From Pseudoalteromonas spongiae UST010723-006 (lineage in GTDB: Bacteria; Pseudomonadota; Gammaproteobacteria; Enterobacterales; Alteromonadaceae): DNA of 64,000 nucleotides. Shown in pieces: positions 27,957 through 38,263 of this stretch (position 1 is its first letter; every line of letters begins with the position of its first letter). The notes below the pieces were generated by a model, which saw nothing but the letters and a program-made list of their open reading frames with translations, made no database searches and had not been told where the DNA came from. The position numbers and the translations under genes are program-made. The DNA lies in assembly GCF_000238255.3 (NCBI RefSeq), contig NZ_CP011039.1:235001-299000 (forward strand), given 5' to 3'.

Positions 27957-28796
27957 TTAGTTAAAAATGTTTTCAATATCACGTTTGTTAAATTGGTATT
28001 CTTTTAAACAATATTGGCAGTTAATTTTAATAGCACCTTGTTCTTTCGCATCTTCAAGCAATGCATCTTTACCAACATTAACAATTGCATCTGCAATTTT
28101 ATCGCGGCTACAGCCACAGCGGAAACTTACTGGCTGAGGATCAAATAAACGCGGGTTATCTTCATGATAAAGGCGCGTTAACACTGTATGACCATCAAGA
28201 TTTAACAACTCTTCATCTTTAATGGTATTTGTTAACGCTTCTAAATGCGTAAAGTCTTGTTCCGCTTTTTCTTTGTTTACAGGTAATACTTGTAGCAACA
28301 TGCCTGAACACTTTTCTGCGTCAGCATCAGTGCTAATCCACATACGTGTACGTAGCTGTTCAGACTGCTGGAAATATTGCTCTAAGCATTCTGCAAGGCT
28401 ATTCGACACTAAAGGTACAATACCTTGGTAGCGCTCGCCTTTAAGTGGGGTAATGGTAATAACCATATGACCTTTACCAATTAGGTTTAACACGCCAGTA
28501 TCTGTAATCTCACCTTGAATACGGGCAATACCACGCATAGTTTGCTGGTGGTTACCATTAATCACGGCATATTTTACAGGTCCATCACCTTGTAGCTGAA
28601 CGGCAATTTCGCCTTCAAACTTTAACGTTGCTGTAAGTAAACAGGTTGCTACTAACAGCTCACCGATCAACTGTTTCACTTCAGTTGGGTAATTGTGGTT
28701 TTCGATTATCTCTGAAAACGTTTGATCAAGTTGTACTAACTCACCACGTACATCATGGTTTTCAAAAATATATCTGTGTAAAAGATCTTGCTGCAT
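27957..28796 (-). CDS. hslO: Redox-regulated holdase chaperone Hsp33
   Basis: The product has 279 residues. Hsp33 is a cytoplasmic holdase that is activated by oxidation. The C-terminal redox switch is visible as FRCGCSRDK and INCQYCLKEYQF, the CxC...CxxC zinc site that releases zinc and forms disulfides under oxidative heat stress. The N-terminal part has the family start MQQDLLHRYIFENHDVRGEL. It is downstream of hslR on the minus strand with a 40-bp gap, the same pairing as in E. coli. Confidence 0.98.
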   Translation of the reverse strand: MQQDLLHRYIFENHDVRGELVQLDQTFSEIIENHNYPTEVKQLIGELLVATCLLTATLKFEGEIAVQLQGDGPVKYAVINGNHQQTMRGIARIQGEITDTGVLNLIGKGHMVITITPLKGERYQGIVPLVSNSLAECLEQYFQQSEQLRTRMWISTDADAEKCSGMLLQVLPVNKEKAEQDFTHLEALTNTIKDEELLNLDGHTVLTRLYHEDNPRLFDPQPVSFRCGCSRDKIADAIVNVGKDALLEDAKEQGAIKINCQYCLKEYQFNKRDIENIFN

Positions 28797-28836
28797 TGGT
28801 CAGATACCTTGTTTCAAGCGTACTGCTTGATAAATG

Positions 28837-29259
28837 TTAACTATGTTTAAATTTAATAAGCTCACGACGCTGCTTTTTATCAGGGCGTTGTTCAGGGCTT
28901 GGAGAGAAAAAGGCATTATTTTTACGTGCCCACGCGTTTTCTTCACGCTTTTTCTCGCTCTCTTGTGTTTCCTGATACAACGTTTGCGCAATTGGCGCAC
29001 CGCGTCTTTGATCGCTAATTTTTTCGATGGTGACAATTTTTTCATCAAATCCTTGCGAGAATTTAATTGTCGCACCTAACTCAACGGTTTTGCTAGGTTT
29101 GCATCGTTGGCCATTGTAGTGAACTTTGCCACCGAGAATCATTTCGCGAGCAATCGCACGTGTTTTGTAAAAGCGTGCAGCCCAAAGCCACTTGTCTAAT
29201 CTTACGCTTAGACTGTCGTCGTGATCTGAAGTGTGTGTTGAATTCTGCTTTTTACTCAT
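28837..29259 (-). CDS. hslR: Heat-shock protein Hsp15, S4-domain RNA binder
   Basis: The product has 140 residues from the ATG at 29259. An upstream ATG at 29322 would add 21 hydrophobic residues not seen in E. coli Hsp15 (133 residues), so the later start is chosen. The S4 domain follows: VRLDKWLWAARFYKTRAIAREMI, then GGKVHYNGQRCKPSK. The basic C-terminus RPDKKQRRELIKFKH matches E. coli. Hsp15 recycles blocked 50S subunits carrying nascent chains. It is the first gene of the unit and is divergent from gspC. Confidence 0.95.
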   Translation of the reverse strand: MSKKQNSTHTSDHDDSLSVRLDKWLWAARFYKTRAIAREMILGGKVHYNGQRCKPSKTVELGATIKFSQGFDEKIVTIEKISDQRRGAPIAQTLYQETQESEKKREENAWARKNNAFFSPSPEQRPDKKQRRELIKFKHS

Positions 29260-29489
29260 GGAGTGAGTGAATAATTGCACTGAAAAGTACGTGAAATATA
29301 CCATAAATGCCAATATAGACAAAGTTGATACATTTATTTACCAAAAATAGAGACAAAGGGAATCAAGCCCTGACACAGAATTGTCATATTTACAGTGTAA
29401 ATTCCAGCCACTTTCCAGATTACCTGCTTGTTGTAGAAAAGCTGACAGGTTAAGATGGTCGTTCAAAAATAAGCAAACAAATTATAATA
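29260..29489. promoter_or_regulatory. Divergent promoter region, hslR / gspC
   Basis: This 230-bp gap lies between divergent genes. It contains a perfect 15-bp palindrome, ATTTACAGTGTAAAT (29388-29402), about 90 bp upstream of gspC and 130 bp upstream of hslR. It could be an operator for either unit. No bound regulator or promoter hexamers are claimed. Confidence 0.45.
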
Positions 29490-30422
29490 ATGCAGATAAA
29501 CCAAGCGCAAATCGAACAGGTTATAGCAAAATTTCCACATAAAAAAGCAAGCAATATTGTACTTATTGTTGTGGTTATTTATGTCGCATTTTTAGCTGCG
29601 CAATTAACTTGGATGTTATGGCCGAAGCCGACTCAGCAAGCTGCATTTATTACTGTGAATAACAGTGATTCGGGTAGCGCATTCAACTACAGCAGTAAAG
29701 AGCTGGTATCGCAAAATATTTTTGGTAATGCAACGCAACAAGCAGAGCAGAAAACAGAAGAAATTATCAGTGATGCACCTGAAACAACGTTAAATATTAA
29801 ATTAACGGGTGTAGTGGCGATTGCTGGCGATGAAAAAGCTGGTCATGCCATTATTGAAAGCCAAAATATGCAAGAAACCTATTCAGTAGGCGAGTTAGTT
29901 AAAGGTACTCGTGCACAAATCGAAACCATTTTTGCGGACCGCGTAATTATTAAAGTGAGCGGTCGTTTCGAAACCTTAATGCTCGATGGTATTGATTACT
30001 CAAAAACCGTTAAGCAACCTACCAAAAAACAAGGCAAGTCATTTAACCAACTTCGTTCAGCAAATGAGTCTCCGGCTCCTGCAATAAATGCAACGAAAAA
30101 TGCAGACCTTAAACAAGAACTAAAAGCTAAGCGCAGAGAATTACTTGAAGAACCTGGGAAACTTTTTGATTATATTCGCATCTCACCTAAACGGGTTGAT
30201 GGACAAATTGTTGGATATAACCTTAGCCCAGGTAAAGACCCTAAACTGTTTTCACAAATGGGGCTTAAAAGTGGGGACCTTGCGACTTCAATTAATGGCT
30301 ATCAGCTAACCGATATGAAACAGGCTATGGCAGCGATTGGTGAACTTAGAAATGCATCATCTGCGACAATAGTTATCGAGCGTCAAGGGCAAACTCTCGA
30401 CGTGCTATTTAGCCTAGAATAA
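29490..30422 (+). CDS. gspC: Type II secretion protein GspC
   Basis: The product has 310 residues. A short cytoplasmic tail is followed by one membrane helix (about 20-44: ASNIVLIVVVIYVAFLAAQL), a homology region with the family signature LNIKLTGVVAIAGDEKAGHA (about 105-125), and a C-terminal PDZ-like domain (about 220-308) including ISPKRVDGQIVGYNL. GspC links the inner-membrane platform to the secretin GspD and helps choose substrates. It opens the operon gspCDEFGHIJKLMN. Confidence 0.95.
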   Translation: MQINQAQIEQVIAKFPHKKASNIVLIVVVIYVAFLAAQLTWMLWPKPTQQAAFITVNNSDSGSAFNYSSKELVSQNIFGNATQQAEQKTEEIISDAPETTLNIKLTGVVAIAGDEKAGHAIIESQNMQETYSVGELVKGTRAQIETIFADRVIIKVSGRFETLMLDGIDYSKTVKQPTKKQGKSFNQLRSANESPAPAINATKNADLKQELKAKRRELLEEPGKLFDYIRISPKRVDGQIVGYNLSPGKDPKLFSQMGLKSGDLATSINGYQLTDMKQAMAAIGELRNASSATIVIERQGQTLDVLFSLE

Positions 30423-30444
30423 GAATACGACTCGGAGTAACTAA

Positions 30445-32511
30445 ATGAAAAGCGTGTTAAACCTAAGCAAGGTTTACAAAGGATTACGTAAATATGCAGC
30501 ATTATTAGTTGCTGTAGGTGTTTCCTATTCTGCACTTGCGGTGGAGTATTCACCTAGTTTCAAAAATACAGAAATCACTGAATTCATTAATGTTGTTGGT
30601 AAAGACTTAAAAAAAACCATCATCATTAACCCTAATGTGCGTGGCAAAATTAATGTGCGCAGTTACGAGGCGATGGACGAAGAGCTGTATTACGAGTTCT
30701 TTTTAAACGTATTAGAAGTATACGGCTATACTGCAATTGAAATGGAAACCGGTTTTATCAAAATTGATAAAAGTGCCGACGGCCGTAAAAAGAATGTTCC
30801 TGTACTGGATGACGATGAAGAAGTGACGGGCGATGTGATGATCACCCGCGTTGTGCGTGTAAAAAACGTTAGCGTACAAGAGCTTGGTCCAGTTGTTCGT
30901 CAGTTTAGTGACCAAAAAGGCGGCAGCCACGTGGCACAATACACCGCATCAAACGTAATGATGTTAACGGGTCACGCGGCAACGGTTAATCGCCTTGTAC
31001 AGGTAATTAAACAAGTTGATAAAGCCGGTGACCAATCGGTTGATATTGTGAAGCTTAACTACGCGACAGCCACCGACGTTGTGTCAGTTGTCGAGACCAT
31101 TTATAAGCCAACTACAGGTAAAAATGACATTCCAGCGTTCTTAATCCCTAAAGTGGTTGCTGATGAGCGCACCAACAGTGTCATCGTAAGTGGTGAAGGT
31201 GAAGCGCGTGACAGAGCGATAGCCCTAATTAAGCGCCTTGATAACGAGCTTGAAACGCAAGGTAACACCAAAGTATTTTACCTAAGTTACGCCAAAGCAG
31301 AAGACTTAGTGAAAGTTCTACAAGGTGTGAGTAAGTCAATTAATGACGAAAAGAACCAAGGTAAAACATCTGGTCGTTCAGCTAACAAAGATCAAATCAG
31401 TATTGAAGCGCACGAAGACACAAACTCAGTTGTAATAACAGCAAATCCTGATGTGATGCGTTCGCTTGAAAAAGTAATCAAAGATCTCGATGTGCGCCGT
31501 GCACAAGTACTTGTTGAAGCAATTATTGTTGAAGTACTTGAAGGCGATGGCGTTAACTTTGGTCTGCAGTGGATTTCAGAACAAGGCGGCATGGTACAGT
31601 TTAACAACGGCAGCAGCGCACCAATTGGTTCTATTGCCGCGGCGGCAGAGTTAGCTCGTGATAAAACAGTTAAGAAAAATGTAATTGGTTCAGAAACGGG
31701 CACAGGCACACAGTACGATGAAACCGTTGAAGGTAATATTGAGCCGTTAGCTGGTCTACTTAGCAGTATTAGCGGCTTAGCTGTGGGGATCGCGAAAAAC
31801 GATTGGGCGGCGATTGTGCAGGCAGTATCATCAGATACTAACTCAAATATTCTAGCAACACCTTCTGTAACCACTATGGATAACGAAGAAGCGTCGATGC
31901 TAGTTGGTCAAGAAGTGCCTATTCTTACTGGCTCAACGTCAAGCAGTAACAATACCAACCCATTCCAAACGGTAGAGCGTAAAGAAGTGGGTGTAAAACT
32001 GAAAGTAACACCACAAATCAACGAAGGTACAGCGGTTCAATTAAAAATCGAACAAGAAGTATCAAGTGTATCAGGTGCAACTGCGGTTGATATCTCAATT
32101 AACAAGCGTTCGATTAGCAACACTGTACTGGCCGATGACGGTAGCATGGTAATTCTCGGCGGCTTAATTGACGAAAACGTACAAGAAAGCGTGCAAAAAG
32201 TGCCATTGCTAGGTGATATTCCAGTGCTTGGTCACTTATTTAAATCAACGTCTTCAACTAAGCAAAAACGTAACTTATTGGTCTTTATTCGCCCGACAAT
32301 TCTGCGTGATAGTGTAAGCATGAACAAGCTAAGTCATGGTAAGTATAACTTTATTCGTGGCGAGCAGGTAAAACGCAAAGACGATGGCATTAACTTAATG
32401 CCAAATGAAGTACCACCAGTACTACCAGAGTGGAACGATGCGCTTGTGTTACCACCAACGTATCAAGAGTTCTTACACGGCGAAAACAAAAAGAATCAGC
32501 AAGATGACTGA
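30445..32511 (+). CDS. gspD: Type II secretion outer-membrane secretin GspD
   Basis: The product has 688 residues with a cleavable signal (about residues 1-32, ending SALA-VEY). N0-N3 domains follow (start [20 protein letters not shown]), then the secretin pore domain at about 440-600 with the conserved [32 protein letters not shown] and [20 protein letters not shown] motifs. It forms a 15-subunit channel in the outer membrane. The C-terminal stretch after residue 610 could bind a pilotin; no gspS is seen in the window. It overlaps gspE by eight bases. Confidence 0.98.
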   Translation: MKSVLNLSKVYKGLRKYAALLVAVGVSYSALAVEYSPSFKNTEITEFINVVGKDLKKTIIINPNVRGKINVRSYEAMDEELYYEFFLNVLEVYGYTAIEMETGFIKIDKSADGRKKNVPVLDDDEEVTGDVMITRVVRVKNVSVQELGPVVRQFSDQKGGSHVAQYTASNVMMLTGHAATVNRLVQVIKQVDKAGDQSVDIVKLNYATATDVVSVVETIYKPTTGKNDIPAFLIPKVVADERTNSVIVSGEGEARDRAIALIKRLDNELETQGNTKVFYLSYAKAEDLVKVLQGVSKSINDEKNQGKTSGRSANKDQISIEAHEDTNSVVITANPDVMRSLEKVIKDLDVRRAQVLVEAIIVEVLEGDGVNFGLQWISEQGGMVQFNNGSSAPIGSIAAAAELARDKTVKKNVIGSETGTGTQYDETVEGNIEPLAGLLSSISGLAVGIAKNDWAAIVQAVSSDTNSNILATPSVTTMDNEEASMLVGQEVPILTGSTSSSNNTNPFQTVERKEVGVKLKVTPQINEGTAVQLKIEQEVSSVSGATAVDISINKRSISNTVLADDGSMVILGGLIDENVQESVQKVPLLGDIPVLGHLFKSTSSTKQKRNLLVFIRPTILRDSVSMNKLSHGKYNFIRGEQVKRKDDGINLMPNEVPPVLPEWNDALVLPPTYQEFLHGENKKNQQDD

Positions 32512-34012
32512 GATAGTTTCTGAGGTTAGTGTTGCACCCGTAGTGCCTGTTAAGCGTTTACCATTCAGTTTTGCTAAGCGCTACAGCATCTTGATGCAAA
32601 CACAAAACAACGAGTTAGTAGTAAGTTACGCAGGCGACTTAAATCAGCAGGCATTACTTGAAGTAAGGCGTGTTGCTGCAAGTACCTTTTCGCTTAAGCA
32701 AGTGACTAAAGATGAGTTTGAGTTACTGTTAGAGGTGGCTTATCAACGCGATAGCTCAGAAACACAGCAGATTATGGAAGATATCGGCAATGAGGTCGAT
32801 TTGTTCTCGCTGGCAGAAGAGTTACCGCAAACAGAAGACTTACTTGCCTCAGAAGATGATGCGCCAATTATCAAACTAATCAACGCCATGTTAGGTGAAG
32901 CGATTAAAGAAGGTGCATCGGATATCCATATTGAAACGTTCGAGCAAAACTTGGTAATTCGTTTCCGTGTTGATGGTGTTTTAAAAGAAGTATTAGAGCC
33001 AAATCGTAAACTTGCATCATTACTTGTCTCGCGTATTAAAGTAATGGCAAAGCTCGACATCGCAGAAAAACGTGTTCCGCAAGATGGTCGTATTAGTTTG
33101 CGTATTGCAGGCCGTGCAGTTGATGTACGTGTTTCAACGATGCCATCAAGCTTTGGTGAGCGTGTCGTATTACGTCTTCTTGATAAAAACAATGCACGTT
33201 TGGATTTGGAAGATCTCGGTATGTCAGAGCATAACCGCAGAACATTCGCCGAATTAATTCGTAAACCGCATGGCATTATTTTGGTTACCGGCCCAACAGG
33301 TTCAGGTAAAAGTACCACCTTGTATGCGGGTATGACTGAGATTAATACCCGAGACCGTAATATCCTAACGGTTGAAGACCCAATTGAATATGAAATCCCT
33401 GGCATCGGTCAAACGCAGGTTAACCCTAAAGTAGATATGACTTTTGCCCGCGGCTTACGCGCCATCTTACGTCAAGACCCTGATGTAGTGATGGTTGGTG
33501 AAATTCGAGATTTAGAAACCGCACAAATTGGTGTACAAGCGTCATTAACCGGTCACTTAGTATTATCAACGCTGCACACTAATACGGCAGCCGGTGCGAT
33601 TACTCGTATGGAAGATATGGGTGTTGAACCATTCTTACTTTCTTCGTCACTACTTGGCGTATTATCGCAACGCTTAGTTAGAACGTTATGTGACTGTAAA
33701 GAGTCGCATGTAGCCGATGAAAGAGAATGTGAATTGCTTGGTATAGAACACGGTAAAGGTGTTGAAATTTGTCGCCCTGTAGGCTGTAGCGAATGTAATC
33801 ACAACGGTTATAAAGGCCGTACTGGTATTCATGAGTTGCTGGTGGTTGATGAAGCAGTACGCGAACTTATTCACGATGGCAAAGGCGAACAAGCCGTTGA
33901 AAAATACGTACGTAAAACCACGCCAAGTATTCGCCAAGACGGTTGTAACCGTGTACTTGCAGGGCAAACGTCACTTGAAGAAGTGCTTCGCGTGACGCGT
34001 GAGGAAAGTTAA
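32504..34012 (+). CDS. gspE: Type II secretion ATPase GspE
   Basis: The product has 502 residues from the ATG at 32504, which overlaps the gspD stop and gives the normal family N-terminus ([20 protein letters not shown]). Longer in-frame starts inside gspD are rejected. Walker A is [12 protein letters not shown], followed by the Asp box ([19 protein letters not shown]), Walker B ([16 protein letters not shown]) and the His box ([20 protein letters not shown]). The zinc tetracysteine of GspE is present (LCDCKESH and GCSECNHNG). It powers pseudopilus assembly at the inner membrane. Confidence 0.98.
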   Translation: MTEIVSEVSVAPVVPVKRLPFSFAKRYSILMQTQNNELVVSYAGDLNQQALLEVRRVAASTFSLKQVTKDEFELLLEVAYQRDSSETQQIMEDIGNEVDLFSLAEELPQTEDLLASEDDAPIIKLINAMLGEAIKEGASDIHIETFEQNLVIRFRVDGVLKEVLEPNRKLASLLVSRIKVMAKLDIAEKRVPQDGRISLRIAGRAVDVRVSTMPSSFGERVVLRLLDKNNARLDLEDLGMSEHNRRTFAELIRKPHGIILVTGPTGSGKSTTLYAGMTEINTRDRNILTVEDPIEYEIPGIGQTQVNPKVDMTFARGLRAILRQDPDVVMVGEIRDLETAQIGVQASLTGHLVLSTLHTNTAAGAITRMEDMGVEPFLLSSSLLGVLSQRLVRTLCDCKESHVADERECELLGIEHGKGVEICRPVGCSECNHNGYKGRTGIHELLVVDEAVRELIHDGKGEQAVEKYVRKTTPSIRQDGCNRVLAGQTSLEEVLRVTREES

Positions 34013-34014
34013 TC

Positions 34015-35235
34015 GTGGCTGCGTTTGAATATAAAGCGCTCGATGGTCGCGGTAAAAATAAAAAAGGTATTTTAGAGGCAGATACCGCAAAGCAAATTCG
34101 CCAAATGCTGCGCGAAAAAGGGCTTACGCCACTAGAGGTGGAGCAAGCTGCGGATAAAGAAAAGCAGCAAGTTAAAAATCGTGGTGGATTGTTTAAAGCA
34201 AAAATATCTGCGCATGAGTTATCACTGATCACGCGTCAATTAGCAACGCTTGTGCAATCAGCGTTGCCTGTTGAAGCTGCTGTTCTTGCTGTGGCAGAAC
34301 AATGTGAAAAGCCACGTTTAAAAAGCATGTTGATGTCAGTGCGTTCAAAAGTGGTTGAAGGTTACAGTTTGGCTGAAGGCCTAGCTGAGTTTCCTCATAT
34401 TTTTGACCATTTATATCGTGCTATGGTTGCTGCGGGCGAAAAGTCGGGGCACCTTGATCAAGTATTGGTGCGTTTGGCTGATTACACTGAACAAAGACAG
34501 CATATGCGTAGTCAAATAACGCAAGCTATGGTCTATCCCATTATTCTTGTTGTATTTGCTGTCGCAATTGTATCTATTTTGCTGGGCACTGTGGTACCGA
34601 CCATCGTTAAGTCGTTTCAAAGCTCAAAGCTGGCATTGCCTTGGACCACTGAAACAGTAATTGCGGCAAGTAACTTTATTCAAAATTATTGGCTGTTTTC
34701 ATTAATCGCCATTTTTGGCAGTATCTTTGCCATTAAGAATGCGTTAAAAAAACCGAAAATACGTTTTTGGTTCGATGCCCGTGTATTGCAGCTACCGTTT
34801 ATCGGTAAAGTAGCGCGTGGCCTTAATACAGCACGATTTGCAAGAACGCTAAGTATTTTGTCATCGAGTTCTGTGCCGCTGTTAGAAGGCATGCGAATTT
34901 CGGGCGAAGTTTTAGCAAATGAAAAAATGAAAGCAGCAGTCGCTGAGGCAGCAGTAAAAGTCAGTGAAGGTGCCAGCCTTAAAGCGTCACTTGATCAAAC
35001 TAAACTGTTCCCACCTATGATGCTGCATATGATAGCCAGTGGTGAAAAGTCAGGCGAGCTTGAACAAATGTTAGAGCGCTCGGCAGATAACCAAGATAAA
35101 GAGTTTGAAGCGTTAGTGAATATTTCACTAAAGCTACTAGAGCCATTAATGATTGCGCTTATGGCAATCATTGTCATGTTTATTGTAATGGCAATTTTAC
35201 AGCCAATTATGGCGATGAATAACGCGATCGGATAA
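34015..35235 (+). CDS. gspF: Type II secretion platform protein GspF
   Basis: The product has 406 residues from a GTG start two bases after gspE. It begins MAAFEYKALDGRGKNKKGIL, the family hallmark, and has two T2SSF cytoplasmic domains (about 70-190 and 270-395) separated and followed by hydrophobic helices (YPIILVVFAVAIVSILLGTV near 173, WLFSLIAIFGSIFA near 222, MIALMAIIVMFIVMAILQPI near 382). GspF is the polytopic inner-membrane core that couples the ATPase to the pseudopilins. Confidence 0.97.
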   Translation: MAAFEYKALDGRGKNKKGILEADTAKQIRQMLREKGLTPLEVEQAADKEKQQVKNRGGLFKAKISAHELSLITRQLATLVQSALPVEAAVLAVAEQCEKPRLKSMLMSVRSKVVEGYSLAEGLAEFPHIFDHLYRAMVAAGEKSGHLDQVLVRLADYTEQRQHMRSQITQAMVYPIILVVFAVAIVSILLGTVVPTIVKSFQSSKLALPWTTETVIAASNFIQNYWLFSLIAIFGSIFAIKNALKKPKIRFWFDARVLQLPFIGKVARGLNTARFARTLSILSSSSVPLLEGMRISGEVLANEKMKAAVAEAAVKVSEGASLKASLDQTKLFPPMMLHMIASGEKSGELEQMLERSADNQDKEFEALVNISLKLLEPLMIALMAIIVMFIVMAILQPIMAMNNAIG

Positions 35236-35260
35236 GCGTTAAGTTTTATAGAGGTGTTAA

Positions 35261-35686
35261 ATGAAAAAGCAAAGTGGATTTTCATTACTTGAAATCATGG
35301 TAGTTCTGGTAATTATTGGCATGATCATGGCCATAGTTGCGCCGAACATTATGGGTCAACAAGAAGAAGCAAAAATTGACAAAGCACGTATTGATATCAG
35401 CGCATTAGAAGATGCAATGAATATGTACAAGCTACGTAACAATCGTTACCCAACAACAGAACAAGGCCTTGAGGCGTTAGTTGAAGAAACAACGATTGAG
35501 CCGTTACCAAAACGCTTTCCTGAAGGTGGTTTTATTGAAAAGCTACCCGTTGATCCATGGGAAAGCCCATATCAGCTAGTAAGCCCAGGTGAGTTTAGCA
35601 AAATTGATATTTTCTCAATGGGTCCAGACGGTGTTGCTGGTACAGAAGATGATATTGGTAACTGGGATGACGAAGACGAGCGTTAA
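35261..35686 (+). CDS. gspG: Major pseudopilin GspG
   Basis: The product has 141 residues. The prepilin leader MKKQSG is cut before Phe, and Glu5 of the mature protein is present (GFSLLEIMVVLVIIGMIMAI). The calcium-binding C-terminal segment is seen as FSMGPDGVAGTEDDIGNWDD, with its aspartates. GspG polymerises into the pseudopilus that pushes substrates through the secretin. It needs the prepilin peptidase GspO/PilD, which is not in this window. Confidence 0.98.
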   Translation: MKKQSGFSLLEIMVVLVIIGMIMAIVAPNIMGQQEEAKIDKARIDISALEDAMNMYKLRNNRYPTTEQGLEALVEETTIEPLPKRFPEGGFIEKLPVDPWESPYQLVSPGEFSKIDIFSMGPDGVAGTEDDIGNWDDEDER

Positions 35687-35707
35687 TCGTTAACGTTAGT
35701 TTAAATT

Positions 35708-36292
35708 ATGAAAAAGTGGCAAAGCGGATTTAGCTTACTCGAAATTTTAGCGGTATTGGTAATTATCGGCTTTGCCATGAACCTTGTTGTTCTTACGCTT
35801 AATGATCAGCAAGAAGAACAACTTGAAACCGAAGCACTTAAGCTTCATACCATGATTAATCTTGCCTCTGAATTTGCCGTTATGAACCAGCTTGAGCTGG
35901 GCTTTCATATTGATAAAAATACTAATACGTTTGAGCTGCTGGCGTTTGATAGCGAAAAGTGGGTTGCAATTACAGAGCCTGAAGTATTTAAACCACATCA
36001 GTTCAGTGAATTTATTAGTGTTGAAATGGCACTTGAAGATTTGCCGTGGGGTGAGGAAAACTTGTTGCAACAAGTTGACTGGCGTCAGCTTCTTAACAGT
36101 GAAGATGAAGAAAGCTTATTGGAACTTGAGAAAATGAAAATTCCACAGGTTTTATTGCTGTCTTCCGGTGAAGTGAGCCCTTTTCAGCTAGTACTAACGC
36201 TAACTGATAACGAAAAAGCGCGTCCTTATTACATTAAAGGTGAGTTAATGGCACCGGTTGAATTGTCGCAGGAATTGGACGACGATGCTTAG
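35708..36292 (+). CDS. gspH: Minor pseudopilin GspH
   Basis: The product has 194 residues with a prepilin leader and helix (MKKWQSGFSLLEILAVLVII) including Glu5. The soluble part is divergent, acidic and fits the GspH beta fold. It is a minor pseudopilin near the pseudopilus tip. It lies 21 bp after gspG and overlaps gspI by eight bases. Confidence 0.93.
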   Translation: MKKWQSGFSLLEILAVLVIIGFAMNLVVLTLNDQQEEQLETEALKLHTMINLASEFAVMNQLELGFHIDKNTNTFELLAFDSEKWVAITEPEVFKPHQFSEFISVEMALEDLPWGEENLLQQVDWRQLLNSEDEESLLELEKMKIPQVLLLSSGEVSPFQLVLTLTDNEKARPYYIKGELMAPVELSQELDDDA

Positions 36293-36659
36293 AGTGCGCG
36301 GTTTTACGTTATTAGAAGTGATGATTGCAATGGCCATTTGTGCACTTGCAGGCATTGCCGCAATGAAAGCGGTTGGTGATCACATTAATCACCTATCAAA
36401 TATTGAAGAGCAACAGCTTGCAAGCTGGGTTGCTGAAAATCAATTAGCAGAATTAACGCTTACTACCAGCTGGCCGCCAGCGGATAATAAAACCGGTGAT
36501 GAAGAGCAAGCGGGAATTAAGTTTTATTGGCGTCACAAAATTACCAAAACCGAAAGCCCCAACCTCCTTGAAGCAAGAGTGTTAGTGTACTCAGATGAAG
36601 CACGTAAACACGATGTTTATGAGCTTATTACTTACATTGCCAAAAGTGAGGGTAAGTAA
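36285..36659 (+). CDS. gspI: Minor pseudopilin GspI
   Basis: The product has 124 residues from the ATG at 36285, which gives the short leader MLRVRG before FTLLEVMIAMAICALAGIAA. A start at 36258 would lengthen the leader inside gspH and is rejected. The rest carries the GspI pattern LASWVAENQLAELTL. In other species GspI, J and K form the tip complex. It overlaps gspH and is followed at once by gspJ. Confidence 0.95.
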   Translation: MLRVRGFTLLEVMIAMAICALAGIAAMKAVGDHINHLSNIEEQQLASWVAENQLAELTLTTSWPPADNKTGDEEQAGIKFYWRHKITKTESPNLLEARVLVYSDEARKHDVYELITYIAKSEGK

Positions 36660-37280
36660 GTGGTCACTCAGCGCAATAGCTATTTAGGATTTACGCTAAT
36701 TGAGGTGCTGGTGGCACTAGCAGTATTAGCAATGGTAACGCTGGCAAGCCATCAAATTTTATCGACTGCGATTAATGCCAATCAAAACTCAAAAGAAAAA
36801 GTAGCGGAAATAGGCGCTATGAATACGGTTTTCCGTATGATGCAGCAAGATTTTACCCAATTAGCACTACGTAACACACGCAATGAATCGGGTGATAGTT
36901 TAGAGCTGTTTTTAATGGCTGATCGTTTTTTATTTGATAGTCAATATCACGGTGTTGCAGGCGTGCGAGATGGTTGGAGTAACCCAGTTAATTTATTGCC
37001 GCGCAGTGAATTACAGTTATTCAGTTATGTTGTAGAAGAAGATAACTTAGTGCGCAAATATCGCATTTATGTCGATTCGCTCGATGGCACTGAACCGAAA
37101 AGCCAAGTATTACTGGAAGACATTAAAGACTTCACCATTAGTTTTCGTGGCGACAACGATAAATGGGAAGAAAATTGGACAAATCCTAGCTTGCCTAAAG
37201 CTATCAAAGTAGAAATCGCGTTAGCCGATGAAATTATCGTAAGTCGCATTTTACTGCTGCCAGAGAATGAGGCAACCTGA
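36660..37280 (+). CDS. gspJ: Minor pseudopilin GspJ
   Basis: The product has 206 residues from a GTG that directly follows the gspI stop. The leader MVTQRNSYLG is followed by FTLIEVLVALAVLAMVTLAS with Glu5. The middle has the family pattern FRMMQQDFTQLALRNTRNES and the LLPRSELQLFSYVVEEDNL block. It ends at an ATGA overlap with gspK. It is part of the tip complex with GspI and GspK. Confidence 0.95.
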   Translation: MVTQRNSYLGFTLIEVLVALAVLAMVTLASHQILSTAINANQNSKEKVAEIGAMNTVFRMMQQDFTQLALRNTRNESGDSLELFLMADRFLFDSQYHGVAGVRDGWSNPVNLLPRSELQLFSYVVEEDNLVRKYRIYVDSLDGTEPKSQVLLEDIKDFTISFRGDNDKWEENWTNPSLPKAIKVEIALADEIIVSRILLLPENEAT

Positions 37281-38263
37281 TGAGGCTAAAGCAAACGGGT
37301 GCAGCGTTAATTATTGTTTTATTTGTGGTGGCGTTGGCAGCATCTTTGGCAGTTAAAATGAATGCGCGCTTGATGGTAGAAGTACAGCGTTCAAGTAATC
37401 TCGTATTACAGCAGCAGGCACGTTGGTATGCCATGGCGGGGGAAGCTCTGGCTAAGCAATTGCTGATTGAAGTAAAAAAACAAGATAAAGATCGTATCGA
37501 CTTATCACAAAAGTGGGCTGTTGAAACGCCACCTTACCCTGTTGAAGACGGTACAGTTGCAGGTAAAATCATTGATTTACAGGCGTGTTTAAACCTTAAT
37601 GCGCTGCGGTTTGTTGACCCAAACAATGCTAGCACTCGAAACTTTAATGAAGCACATAAAACATTAGAGGCGTTACTCGATCTGATTCCTGATTTACCGA
37701 TGGAAGAATCGAAAGAAGCACTTGCAGATAGTGTATTTGATTGGCTGGATGAAGATAGCATGCCAAAAAGGCAGGGTGTCGAAGAGGGTGAGTACATGTC
37801 TTACAGTATTCCCTATATGACAGCCAATAACTTATTTGCTAGCGTATCTGAGCTGAGATTAATTCGTGGCTTTAACCCGATCATCGTGGAAAAATTAAAG
37901 CCTTATGTTTGCGTTATTCCCCAATACGATGAATTTAAAGTGAATGTGAACACTCTGCAACCTGAACAGAGTTTGTTATTGGCTGCAATGCTGGATATTT
38001 CAGAGAGTCAAGCAGAGACAATAATAAGTCAGCGTCCAAATGAGGGCTGGGATGACCTTAATAAATTCATTAATGATGCCAAACAAAATGGCGCTAAATC
38101 GTTAGACGATAAAGATAAACGCTTTGTAATAAACAGTAATTATTTTGAAGCGCAAATAAAGGCAAGCTTCTTTGAAACGAATTTTGCGATGAAATCCATA
38201 ATACATATAACAGATAATCAAAAAGTTAGTGTACTGGCGCGTAGATTTGGAGGCGTACAGTGA
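37280..38263 (+). CDS. gspK: Minor pseudopilin GspK, tip subunit
   Basis: The product has 327 residues, the largest pseudopilin as expected. The leader MRLKQTG is followed by AALIIVLFVVALAASLAVKM, which lacks Glu5; this absence is normal for GspK. The soluble part has the helical alpha domain inserted in the fold and the motif DWLDEDSMPKRQGVEEGEYM typical of GspK. It caps the pseudopilus tip. It overlaps gspL by four bases. Confidence 0.96.
   Translation: MRLKQTGAALIIVLFVVALAASLAVKMNARLMVEVQRSSNLVLQQQARWYAMAGEALAKQLLIEVKKQDKDRIDLSQKWAVETPPYPVEDGTVAGKIIDLQACLNLNALRFVDPNNASTRNFNEAHKTLEALLDLIPDLPMEESKEALADSVFDWLDEDSMPKRQGVEEGEYMSYSIPYMTANNLFASVSELRLIRGFNPIIVEKLKPYVCVIPQYDEFKVNVNTLQPEQSLLLAAMLDISESQAETIISQRPNEGWDDLNKFINDAKQNGAKSLDDKDKRFVINSNYFEAQIKASFFETNFAMKSIIHITDNQKVSVLARRFGGVQ

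Noticed and set aside
28800..29075. Overlapping minus- and plus-strand frames around hslR
   Set aside because: They are out-of-frame shadows of hslR, which matches E. coli Hsp15 over nearly its full length.
32405..32503. Upstream in-frame start of gspE
   Set aside because: It lies deep inside gspD; the ATG at 32504 gives the normal family N-terminus and a usual overlap.
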